From NCBI GenBank assembly GCA_002392655.1, contig DGHK01000026.1, forward strand, positions 1-15,466: a stretch of 15,466 nt of DNA, given 5' to 3'. The stretch comes from Lachnospiraceae bacterium UBA3850 (GTDB taxonomy: Bacteria; Bacillota; Clostridia; Lachnospirales; Lachnospiraceae). A model generated the notes under the pieces. It was not told where the DNA came from and searched no databases. It saw only the letters and a program-made list of their open reading frames with translations. Below are positions 5,840 to 12,985 of this stretch, piece by piece (position 1 is the stretch's first letter; every line of letters starts with the position of its first letter). The translations under genes and the position numbers were made by a program.

Positions 5840-7378
5840 CTATAATAATTCTCTGAGTTTATTTCTGTCTATCTTGCCGTTTTTGCTGAGCGGAAGCTCG
5901 TCCATCGGTTTATATACATTTGGAAGCATATACTCCGGAAGCTTCTGCTTAAGACCTGCGACAATCTGTTTCTTATCCAAAACGCCTCCGTCTGCTGTGC
6001 TATCCTGAGAAGTCGTTTTTTCGGTGGAGTAGTATACAACTATTCTGTACTTGGCAGAGTCATATAGACAGCATGCCTGCATGATACCGGTCAGGCTGTT
6101 CATAGCTCTCTCGATCTCTTCAAGCTCTATCCTGTGACCGTTATGCTTGATCTGGAAGTCGTGTCTGCCGGCAAAGTGGAGCAGACCGTCCTTTCTGTAG
6201 CCCAGGTCACCGGTTCTGTAGACCTTACCGATTCCATCCAGAGTAACAAAAGCTTTCGCGGTTGCCTCCGGGTTGTTATAGTAACCGAGTGCGAGCTCAT
6301 TTCCCGCAACACAGATCTCACCGATGGTATCCGTTTCTGATTCCGGAATCACGCGGCCGTCATCTGCTACAAGATATATCTCTTTGCCCGGGAAAACATG
6401 TCCAATTGGAAGCTTCTCGGGAACAGCTTTTCTGTCTATCCTATAATATGAACAGTTACAGGTTATCTCTGTCGGACCGTAGAGATTTACAAATTCAGCG
6501 TCCGGATACTGATCCATCCAGTCCTTCAAATGCTTGGCCGGCATTTCTTCTCCACTGAAAAGAATCTTGTTAATCTTCGGAGGCACCTTGTACATAAATT
6601 CGTGCAGTCTGTTCAGAAGTACGAGAGCAGACACTGCCCAGGTAAGAGTAGTAACCTCGTATTTCTCAAGCATATCCATGACATTATTTGGGAATCTGAA
6701 ATATGCAGTCGGTATTATAACCATCGTAGCACCGGTTTTGAGTGAGCTATAAATATCCTTAACTGAAACATCAAAATCAAAAGGTGCCTGATTACCGATC
6801 ACATCATTTTCCGTTATATTAAAAAGCTCTGTAAATGTATCTATGAAGCTTATAACAGAGGCATGACCAACAAGAACTCCCTTCGGTACGCCTGTTGAAC
6901 CGGAAGTAAAGTTGCAGTAGAGAGGTGCGGCAGGATCGATACTTTTGTTGATCGGAAGCTCAGTCGCATCATCACTTAAGGCAGATATTTTGGCGAACAG
7001 TTCATCTGTCAGGATTACAGTTCCTTTGAATCCAAGTCGCTCGATTTTTTCGAGTGTTCCGGACTCTGTTACTATCACCTTTGGACTCAGCGTTTCCAGC
7101 TGGCTTTTATGTCTCTCATCCGGGAAGTCCGGATCAAGCAGACAGTAGAAACCGCCAGCATAAACTGTTCCGAGAAATATTCGAAGAGTCTTCGTGCTCT
7201 TTTTCATCATGACAGCCACCGGCTCTGATGGTTCTATATAGTCGGAGAGGATACGTCCTATTCGGGCACTGTCTCTTTGAAGCTCTGAAAAGCTGCAGGC
7301 TTCCTCTCCATCTGTTACTGCCATTTTGTCAGGCAGGCGTGCTGCTGTCTGCTCCAGGTATTCCAGTACATTTTTCAT
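5840..7378 (-). CDS. Amino-acid adenylation enzyme, DltA-like
   Basis: This 512-residue stand-alone adenylation enzyme activates an amino acid with ATP and loads it onto a carrier protein. Core motifs are A3 FTSGSTGVPKGV (157-168), A4 with Asp203 in FDVSVKDIY (expected to bind the substrate alpha-amine), A5 NLYGPTE (298-304), A7 YRTGDLGY (387-394), A8 RHDFQIKHNGHRIELEEIE and A10 Lys502 (LSKNGK). Length and motif context match D-alanine ligase DltA. At the position of the Cys that sets D-chirality in Bacillus DltA (FCGE), this protein has Ser275 (LFSGE). The ATG at 7376-7378 is preferred: a TTG nine bases upstream sits only one base after the GAGG. The SGNH gene ends 17 bases upstream and the decarboxylase follows after 21. 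Confidence 0.9.
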   Translation of the reverse strand: MKNVLEYLEQTAARLPDKMAVTDGEEACSFSELQRDSARIGRILSDYIEPSEPVAVMMKKSTKTLRIFLGTVYAGGFYCLLDPDFPDERHKSQLETLSPKVIVTESGTLEKIERLGFKGTVILTDELFAKISALSDDATELPINKSIDPAAPLYCNFTSGSTGVPKGVLVGHASVISFIDTFTELFNITENDVIGNQAPFDFDVSVKDIYSSLKTGATMVIIPTAYFRFPNNVMDMLEKYEVTTLTWAVSALVLLNRLHEFMYKVPPKINKILFSGEEMPAKHLKDWMDQYPDAEFVNLYGPTEITCNCSYYRIDRKAVPEKLPIGHVFPGKEIYLVADDGRVIPESETDTIGEICVAGNELALGYYNNPEATAKAFVTLDGIGKVYRTGDLGYRKDGLLHFAGRHDFQIKHNGHRIELEEIERAMNSLTGIMQACCLYDSAKYRIVVYYSTEKTTSQDSTADGGVLDKKQIVAGLKQKLPEYMLPNVYKPMDELPLSKNGKIDRNKLRELL

Positions 7379-7395
7379 ATTATTCAATCCTCTTT

Positions 7396-8304
7396 TCAGT
7401 CTTCACGGTGGTCGGGAAGATCATATTTTTCCTTTAGATACTTTATGAGGTAACGGCTTGTTTTTTCTGTGCCGTATTTGTTGATATGGTCGCCCTTGTC
7501 ACCGGTATCGTTGCTCCAGTCCAGACCTATCTCGTCTGTCAGAAGGTTGAAGTCTATATAATCCAGACCATGCTCATCTGCATATTCCTGTATAGTATTA
7601 TGTCTGGGGTAGTCCATATTTACAGCTGAAGGTGCACTGACAAGAACAACAGGAATGTTTTTATCCTTGCACAGATCTATAACCTTGTTCAGATAGTGCA
7701 TGGTAATTGGATCAAGCCACTGCTTTTCCTCTGTTTCAAACATATACGGAGCTCCATCATAAGGATCAACTACATAGATATCCTCATATCCTTTGTAGTG
7801 GGTGTATTCTTCGGGCTCCACGAGACCGAACCTTTCGCGCCACATACTGTGATATCTGAGAATAGGAAATGCTTCCTGTGTCAGTATGTTAAAGGTCAGG
7901 TGCGGCTCTGTTTTGATGGACGTTTCGTGAGTGATTACATTTGTCTCAAGTATGATAACCTTCGGATGCTGTTTCTTTAGTATCTTATCCAGGAAAAAGT
8001 AGGTTTCCGAGAGTCTCTGTCCCAGCTGATTGCAGTTATATGACTGGATACCGGCCTCGTCCATAAGGACAGTTGGTGAAACCATGACCATTGCTTCACT
8101 GTCTCCGACTACCATAACGTCCATGGTATCCGAATCTTCTGCAAGCGCAGCAACTGTAGCCTTGTCACGTGCTACGACCAGCTCCGGTTGATCATTTCTG
8201 ACCGGGTCGGTTATATATGAGACGATCTTCAGTGTAGCAGCAAAAACCAAAAGGAATGCGAAGATCTCTATCCATCTGAATATTTTTCTTTTAGAATCCT
8301 GCAT
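7396..8304 (-). CDS. Membrane-anchored SGNH-type transferase/hydrolase, DltD/AlgJ-like
   Basis: The 302-residue protein has one N-terminal membrane segment (about 10-30) and an extracytoplasmic domain of the SGNH type. Ser69 lies in VVGDSEAM (block I), and GDHINKYGTEK (271-281) supplies the block V His273 with Asp269 and Asp272 nearby. At about 300 residues it is shorter than classical DltD (about 420) and resembles the SGNH partners that accompany MBOAT acyltransferases in surface-polymer modification. The start overlaps the MBOAT 3' end by 14 bases. AGGAGG precedes the ATG at an unusually long 12 bases, which fits translation by coupling. Its acceptor polymer is unknown. Confidence 0.8.
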   Translation of the reverse strand: MQDSKRKIFRWIEIFAFLLVFAATLKIVSYITDPVRNDQPELVVARDKATVAALAEDSDTMDVMVVGDSEAMVMVSPTVLMDEAGIQSYNCNQLGQRLSETYFFLDKILKKQHPKVIILETNVITHETSIKTEPHLTFNILTQEAFPILRYHSMWRERFGLVEPEEYTHYKGYEDIYVVDPYDGAPYMFETEEKQWLDPITMHYLNKVIDLCKDKNIPVVLVSAPSAVNMDYPRHNTIQEYADEHGLDYIDFNLLTDEIGLDWSNDTGDKGDHINKYGTEKTSRYLIKYLKEKYDLPDHRED

Positions 8305-9889
8305 AGATCAGATCCACCTCCTCGAAGCCCGGTCCATAACAACCGAATATTGTAATGACCATCAGAAGAGAAAGCACGAGTGCCCATCTGAGGAGCATAG
8401 GTTTTCTGAGGAGAGCATCGGTTATGTTGACGCCTCTTTCTCTGATGAGATTTATAATGATGACTGTTATCAGCATGATAAGAACAACCAGCCAGTCATA
8501 TATATCCAGTCCCCATGTCAGAGCATCTCCGTTCCAGAGAGTGCTTATATGGAACCCCTTGGTTATATCCCGCACCATGCGGAAGCCCTCCTTCAGAGAG
8601 AATGCTTGGAAGAAGAGCTCGCCTGCAAAGATGATGATCCAGGTTTTAAAAATCCTGATTGCATTCACTATCTTGTTTTCTTTTGTGGTGTGGAGCTTGT
8701 TTAGTATGCCGTCACCTACAGGTTCAAGCAGAAGCTCAAGAGTTATAACTACGAAGTAGAATACTCCGTAGAATATATAAGTCCACTTCGGACCGTGCCA
8801 CAGTCCGTTGCACAGCCACACCGGAAGAAGAGCCATGGCAGACGCCACAACTCTGGTCATATGCTTATTTACGCGGTCCTTTGCAAATTTGCCCCACTTT
8901 TTGGCAAGTGATGACATAGACACAGGATAGAAGATATATGTCTTGAACCAGACGCCCAGCGAGATATGCCAGCGACGCCAGAACTCAGATGCATTTCTGG
9001 CAAGGAATGGCTGGCGGAAGTTTTCCGGAAGCTCGATGCCGAATATATGGGCGATACCGATAACCATGTCCATACATCCTGAGAAATCCATGTATTCCAT
9101 AACAGTAAAAAGAACTGCGGCGGCGATGACTTCAAAGCCCTTTGTGTGATGTGCGGGATCGAAAAGCAGCGTTACGGCAGGACTCAGTCTGTCGGCAATT
9201 ACGAGTTTTTTCATGATACCCCAGAATAGACGTGTATATCCGCGTATGATGTTGTCGGGATCTATAGCTCTGCCCTCATACAAGCGGTCCTTCATATCGC
9301 CGTAAAGAGCGATAGGTCCCTCGACAATAGTCGGGAAAAAGCTCAGGAATAATGTGAGCTTCAGAGGATTTCTCTGTGCCGGATATTTACCCCAGTAGAT
9401 GTCGACCATATAGCTGATGGCCTGCATGGTATAAAATGATATTCCGAGTGGCAGAGCAAGTGTCTTGATAGGGAGTATGGTGTGACCATCTCCTGAACCG
9501 AACAGATGATTTATATTCTCTGCAAAGAAGTTATAATACTTCAGATAAAGAAGGACTGAAAGGGCAGCGGCAATTCCGAGAAAGAGGATAAGTCTTGTAC
9601 GTTTCTGGTATTTTGCCTTGACAAGAGCCTTCGCTTCCTTTCCCTCTTTTTTTGCTATATTCAGGGCTTCCTTTCTGGCGATGCTCTGCTTTTCAAGTAT
9701 GATACCTATAACGTAGGTAATTACATTTGCAAAGATCAGGAAGATAAAGAGCCTGAAATTGAACGTAAAATAGAACCCTATGCTTGCAAGCAGGAGAAGA
9801 ACCCACCTGAATCTTTTAGGGAACAGCTGATATATAAGGATTGTGATCGGAAGAAAAAGCATGCTAAAAAATAGCTGATAGTAAATCAT
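8291..9889 (-). CDS. MBOAT-family O-acyltransferase, AlgI/DltB-like
   Basis: This 532-residue polytopic protein has about eleven hydrophobic segments. MBOAT marks are FPTIVEGPI (185-193), FWRRWHISLGVWFKTYIFYP (303-322, with His308) and WLCNGLWHGPKW (358-369), where His365 is the catalytic His. These proteins pass acyl groups from a cytoplasmic carrier or CoA to a polymer or lipid on the outer face. Length and motifs look closer to alginate-acetylase AlgI than to DltB (about 400 residues), yet here it lies in an operon with a Dlt-type ligase and carrier, so the donor may be an aminoacyl-carrier thioester. GAGGA lies seven bases before the ATG. It overlaps the following SGNH gene. Confidence 0.92.
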   Translation of the reverse strand: MIYYQLFFSMLFLPITILIYQLFPKRFRWVLLLLASIGFYFTFNFRLFIFLIFANVITYVIGIILEKQSIARKEALNIAKKEGKEAKALVKAKYQKRTRLILFLGIAAALSVLLYLKYYNFFAENINHLFGSGDGHTILPIKTLALPLGISFYTMQAISYMVDIYWGKYPAQRNPLKLTLFLSFFPTIVEGPIALYGDMKDRLYEGRAIDPDNIIRGYTRLFWGIMKKLVIADRLSPAVTLLFDPAHHTKGFEVIAAAVLFTVMEYMDFSGCMDMVIGIAHIFGIELPENFRQPFLARNASEFWRRWHISLGVWFKTYIFYPVSMSSLAKKWGKFAKDRVNKHMTRVVASAMALLPVWLCNGLWHGPKWTYIFYGVFYFVVITLELLLEPVGDGILNKLHTTKENKIVNAIRIFKTWIIIFAGELFFQAFSLKEGFRMVRDITKGFHISTLWNGDALTWGLDIYDWLVVLIMLITVIIINLIRERGVNITDALLRKPMLLRWALVLSLLMVITIFGCYGPGFEEVDLIYAGF

Positions 9890-9949
9890 GTGATCATCCT
9901 CGAATCTTAAACTTGTTAAAATACCTTGGGTGTAGTACCATTAATGCAA

Positions 9950-10489
9950 TCAGTCTTTTGGCCCCATCTGACCCGGTCCCATAGGAGGACGTCCGGGCTT
10001 GACTATACTTACGACAATCGGTGCGGCTATAAGTGAAAATATATAACCTACGATGATTGAGAGCGGAAGAGTCTTAACCCAGTTTCCGAGCCACATCTGC
10101 ATAAGAGGGTTAGCAGCCTTGGCTACTTCGTTCATATGAGAATGTGCCTGTGCAATACTTATAAAGCTGCAGACTGCACTGCAGACTATAGCATTTATTA
10201 CAGCAAAAGGCAGACTGTTCAGTGCTGTAAACTTAAATGATGGGGGAGCTGCGTTGAACTTTCGGGTAAGAGCTCGTCCCATTTTCTCAATTGGAAAAAT
10301 AACAGCCAGAAGCACTCCTATAATAACCGCTTCTACTACGCCAAGCAGGTACATGACAGGTGCCGGAGGCATGCCTGAAAGTGCGTTTTCATCAGCATTA
10401 TGTCTGGCTAAAAATGTAAAGAGTATTCCCATGGCGATGGACATGATTATGGCCATGAGAATTGATATGAGTTTTTCTTTATTCTTCAT
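9950..10489 (-). CDS. Four-helix membrane protein, DUF2798-like (tentative)
   Basis: This 179-residue protein has four hydrophobic segments (about 8-28, 44-66, 92-113, 137-163), arranged as two similar helix pairs. Each pair ends in a longer helix followed by basic residues (PIEKMGRALTRK and VSIVKPGR), which suggests internal duplication and resembles DUF2798 proteins, though I cannot confirm this. The C-tail is Pro/Gly/Met-rich (PPMGPGQMGPKD). No catalytic motif is visible. It is the first gene after the likely operon promoter and ends 60 bases before the MBOAT gene, so it is probably co-transcribed with the surface-modification genes. Its role is unknown. GAGG lies before the ATG. Confidence 0.7.
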   Translation of the reverse strand: MKNKEKLISILMAIIMSIAMGILFTFLARHNADENALSGMPPAPVMYLLGVVEAVIIGVLLAVIFPIEKMGRALTRKFNAAPPSFKFTALNSLPFAVINAIVCSAVCSFISIAQAHSHMNEVAKAANPLMQMWLGNWVKTLPLSIIVGYIFSLIAAPIVVSIVKPGRPPMGPGQMGPKD

Positions 10490-10530
10490 ATAGTATACCT
10501 CATTATTAATTAACGTTAGTCACTTATGTA

Positions 10531-10559
10531 ATTGTATTGATTTTTTTGGAATAATGCAA
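10531..10559 (-). promoter_or_regulatory. Likely sigma-A promoter of the eight-gene operon
   Basis: On the - strand TTGCAT (10554-10559) and TACAAT (10531-10536) are separated by exactly 17 bases. The -10 matches consensus at five of six positions and the -35 at three. It lies about 40 bases before the first gene of the operon, in the divergent gap shared with the phosphoesterase gene. I see no equally good promoter further down the operon. Confidence 0.55.
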
Positions 10560-10579
10560 CTGTAAAAGGAGTTTTATTC

Positions 10580-11674
10580 ATGGTTTGGATTATCATTTTG
10601 TTACTTGTTCTGATAAGTCTGGTGCTCGGTATTATATATCTGACGGGCGCTATCGGTAAATTCGGTCTTATAGAGAAGGCTTCAGGAGGGAAAAAATACA
10701 GAAGACGTATCATATCGCTGGGGATTGTTACGCTGTTTATGGCTCTTTTTACATGTATCTTTTCTTTTGTAAATGCAGTTATAATTCTTCTTCATTTTGT
10801 GATTTTCAGGCTTCTTTTCGGTCTTATCATAAGAATCGTTAAGAAGATAACTAAAAAGGATTTTCATGTTTATTGGGAAGGCTGGGCTACGATAGTATGC
10901 TGCCTTATATATCTGACAATCGGATATATCCTTTGCAACAATGTATGGATGACAAAGTATACCCTCAAAACAGATAAGAATCTCGGAGGACTCAGGATAG
11001 CACTTTTTGCTGATTCGCATCTGGGAACAACCTTCGATGCTGAAGGGCTTTCGGTCTATATCGATGAGATGATGGAACAAAATCCTGATATATTGTTTAT
11101 TGCAGGTGATATGATAGATGACGGAACCAGCCGCGAGGATATGATAGAATGCTGCAGGATACTCGGAGAGGTAGATGTAAAATATGGAGTGTGGTTTATC
11201 TTCGGAAATCATGACAGAGGATATTACCGTGATAAGGATGCATATACTGAAGAGGATATAGTAAATGAACTTAAAAAGAATGGTGTTCATGTTATGTCAG
11301 ATGATGTAGAGCTTATTGATGACAGGTTCTATGTTGTTGGGCGTGAGGACAGATCTGTGCGTGATAGGAAACCAGTGGACGAACTGGTACAGAATCTGGA
11401 CAAGAGTAAGTATATAATTGTTCTGGACCATCAACCGGCAGACTATGATGCTGAGGCTGCTGCCGGATCAGATCTCGTGCTTTCGGGTCATACTCACGGA
11501 GGACAGCTCTTCCCAGTAACCTATGTTGGAGAACTCTTTCATATAAATGATGCTACCTACGGTTATCAAAAGAGAAAGGATTCCGAGTTTATCGTTACGT
11601 CAGGTATATCTGACTGGGAGATACAGTTCAAAACCGGAACCAAGTCAGAGTATGTTATAATTGATGTGGAGTAA
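10580..11674 (+). CDS. Membrane-anchored calcineurin-like metallophosphoesterase
   Basis: The 364-residue protein has an N-terminal membrane region with helices at about 3-24, 45-85 (probably two) and 102-121, then a dinuclear-metal phosphoesterase domain. Metal and catalytic motifs are D145-x-H147 (FADSHLG), G-D177 (AGDMIDD), G-N210-H211-D (FGNHDRG), H284 (LDHQP) and G-H304-T-H306-G (SGHTHGGQ), the complete set. This branch (YkuE/YaeI-like) includes enzymes that act on phospholipids or lipid-linked phosphates at the membrane, but the substrate here is not known. AGGAG lies eight bases before the ATG. It is divergent from the surface-modification operon. Confidence 0.9.
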   Translation: MVWIIILLLVLISLVLGIIYLTGAIGKFGLIEKASGGKKYRRRIISLGIVTLFMALFTCIFSFVNAVIILLHFVIFRLLFGLIIRIVKKITKKDFHVYWEGWATIVCCLIYLTIGYILCNNVWMTKYTLKTDKNLGGLRIALFADSHLGTTFDAEGLSVYIDEMMEQNPDILFIAGDMIDDGTSREDMIECCRILGEVDVKYGVWFIFGNHDRGYYRDKDAYTEEDIVNELKKNGVHVMSDDVELIDDRFYVVGREDRSVRDRKPVDELVQNLDKSKYIIVLDHQPADYDAEAAAGSDLVLSGHTHGGQLFPVTYVGELFHINDATYGYQKRKDSEFIVTSGISDWEIQFKTGTKSEYVIIDVE

Positions 11675-11685
11675 GCACGTTTTTA

Positions 11686-11714
11686 TTGACTATAGTAGGT
11701 TGAAAATATATAAT
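11686..11714 (+). promoter_or_regulatory. Near-consensus sigma-A promoter
   Basis: TTGACT (11686-11691) and TATAAT (11709-11714) are spaced by 17 bases, matching consensus at five and six of six positions. It gives the zinc-ribbon membrane protein its own start. A small GTGC/GCAC hairpin (11723-11734) would lie at the transcript's 5' end. Confidence 0.85.
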
Positions 11715-11769
11715 TAAATGTGGTGCAAGAGCACTGTTTATTTGAAATAATTGAAAGGTGGGAGTGTTT

Positions 11770-12267
11770 ATGTATTGTAATAATTGCGGTGGTTTCGTTC
11801 AGGACGGCGCACCGAATTGTCCGAATTGCGGAATGATGATGGGTGCACCTGATGCACAGTCAATGGGATATGGACAGGCCATGGGACAGCCAATGGGTCA
11901 ACAAATGGGACAGCCGATGGGGCAGCCGTCGATGGGACAGATGGGTTATAGCCAGCCGGTAGGTCAGCCAATGGGTTATGGAGGACGTCAGCCAGCACAT
12001 GGAATGGCAGTTGCGAGTCTGGTTCTTGGTATACTTCCTTTTGCTATCTGTTGGATAGGAGAAGGCGTAGGATATATCCTGGGTATGATCATGGCTATAG
12101 TTGGTATAGTGCTTGGCGCAGTTGCAAGAAAGCAGGGTAACAGAGGTGGTATAGCTATTGCAGGACTGGTTGTAAGCATAGTTGCACTGGCTATTCTCGG
12201 TGTTCTGTTTATCATCGCTCTTATATACGTTGCAAACAATCCTTGGCTTACTTATAAGTATTATTAA
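11770..12267 (+). CDS. Zinc-ribbon, DUF4190-like membrane protein
   Basis: The 165-residue protein begins with a short zinc ribbon (C3, C6, C17, C20: YCNNCGG and NCPNCG). A low-complexity linker of MGQP/MGQQ/MGY repeats follows (about 33-70), then hydrophobic helices (80-95, 100-118, 127-155). This is the layout of DUF4190-type proteins with an N-terminal zinc-ribbon, common in Firmicutes and of unknown function. The ATG at 11770 is chosen over an upstream in-frame GTG because GGTGGGAG lies just before it. It has its own promoter (11686-11714) and terminator (12275-12303), so it is probably a single-gene unit. Confidence 0.85.
   Translation: MYCNNCGGFVQDGAPNCPNCGMMMGAPDAQSMGYGQAMGQPMGQQMGQPMGQPSMGQMGYSQPVGQPMGYGGRQPAHGMAVASLVLGILPFAICWIGEGVGYILGMIMAIVGIVLGAVARKQGNRGGIAIAGLVVSIVALAILGVLFIIALIYVANNPWLTYKYY
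11866..11979 (+). repeat. Degenerate in-gene tandem repeats encoding MGQP units
   Basis: Imperfect 12-base units related to ATGGGACAGCCA encode the repeated Met-Gly-Gln-Pro linker of the zinc-ribbon protein. Copies are diverged at third positions, which would limit slippage. Confidence 0.7.
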
Positions 12268-12274
12268 AATGAAG

Positions 12275-12303
12275 ACCCTTCCGTTTGGTGCGGAAGGGTT
12301 TTT
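12275..12303 (+). terminator. Intrinsic terminator between converging genes
   Basis: ACCCTTCCG (12275-12283) pairs with CGGAAGGGT (12291-12299) around a seven-base loop, followed by a T-run to 12303. It ends the zinc-ribbon gene transcript and may also act on the converging response-regulator operon, although its U-tract is poorer in that direction. Confidence 0.9.
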
Positions 12304-12312
12304 GATTTCGGA

Positions 12313-12948
12313 TCATATATGCTTGTAATAGAAAATCGCGATATTAGTTCTGTCTCTCAGCTCCAGCTTTGAAAGTATGGTGCTGATGTAGTTTCTGACG
12401 GTTCCTTCGGACAGGTAGAGCTTATCGGCGATTTCTTTGTTTGATAGACCATCAGCTATACAAACTATTATTTCATATTCCTGGCGACTGAGCCCAAAGG
12501 ATTCATAATCGAAACCGGCGGACTCTCTTTCATTTCCCGAAATAAGTATATTCGGAAGCTTCTCTGTGATCTCATTTCCGAAAACTGATTGTCCGCTGTT
12601 AACGGCCTTGAGAGATGGAACGATAGAATCAAAATCCTGCTTGATTATATATCCTTTTGAGCCTATGGAAAGTGCCTTAATTATATATTCGTCATCATTA
12701 AAGGTTGTGAGAAAAAGGAGCTTTGCGTCTGGAAATTCTGACAGTATTGTCTCCCCGGCTTCCAGTCCTGACATGCCAGCCATTCTTATATCGCTCAGCA
12801 GAACGTCAGGCTTGTACACGCGGAAGAGCTTTATGGCATCCTCTCCGGATGCTCCGGTAGCGAGAACTTCAATCTCGGAATCTGATTCAATTATAGTTTT
12901 AAGGGACATAGCTACAAGCTTGTCATCATCTATTACGACTACAGTCAT
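12313..12948 (-). CDS. Response regulator, NarL/FixJ family
   Basis: The 211-residue protein has a receiver domain (1-120) with the acidic pocket DDD (7-9), phospho-acceptor Asp53 (LLSDIRM), Thr81-Thr82 and Lys103. After it comes a LuxR-type helix-turn-helix (about 148-211) with GLSRQEYEIIVCIADGLSNKEIADKL and the recognition segment LSEGTVRNYISTILSKL. It should bind DNA as a dimer once phosphorylated by the kinase encoded 37 bases upstream. GAGG lies eight bases before the ATG. It is the last gene of a three-gene operon. Its targets are unknown; autoregulation of the operon is a reasonable guess. Confidence 0.93.
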   Translation of the reverse strand: MTVVVIDDDKLVAMSLKTIIESDSEIEVLATGASGEDAIKLFRVYKPDVLLSDIRMAGMSGLEAGETILSEFPDAKLLFLTTFNDDEYIIKALSIGSKGYIIKQDFDSIVPSLKAVNSGQSVFGNEITEKLPNILISGNERESAGFDYESFGLSRQEYEIIVCIADGLSNKEIADKLYLSEGTVRNYISTILSKLELRDRTNIAIFYYKHI

Positions 12949-12985
12949 CTGTTTTACCTCATTTCTGATTCTGGCTTTTTATATA

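Noticed and set aside
8355..8759. 134-residue + strand frame inside the MBOAT gene
   Set aside because: It has no ribosome site and overlaps a well-supported gene with intact catalytic His residues.
10682..11290. 202-residue open frame on the - strand
   Set aside because: It lies wholly inside the phosphoesterase gene, whose metal motifs are complete. The antisense protein has no recognisable features.
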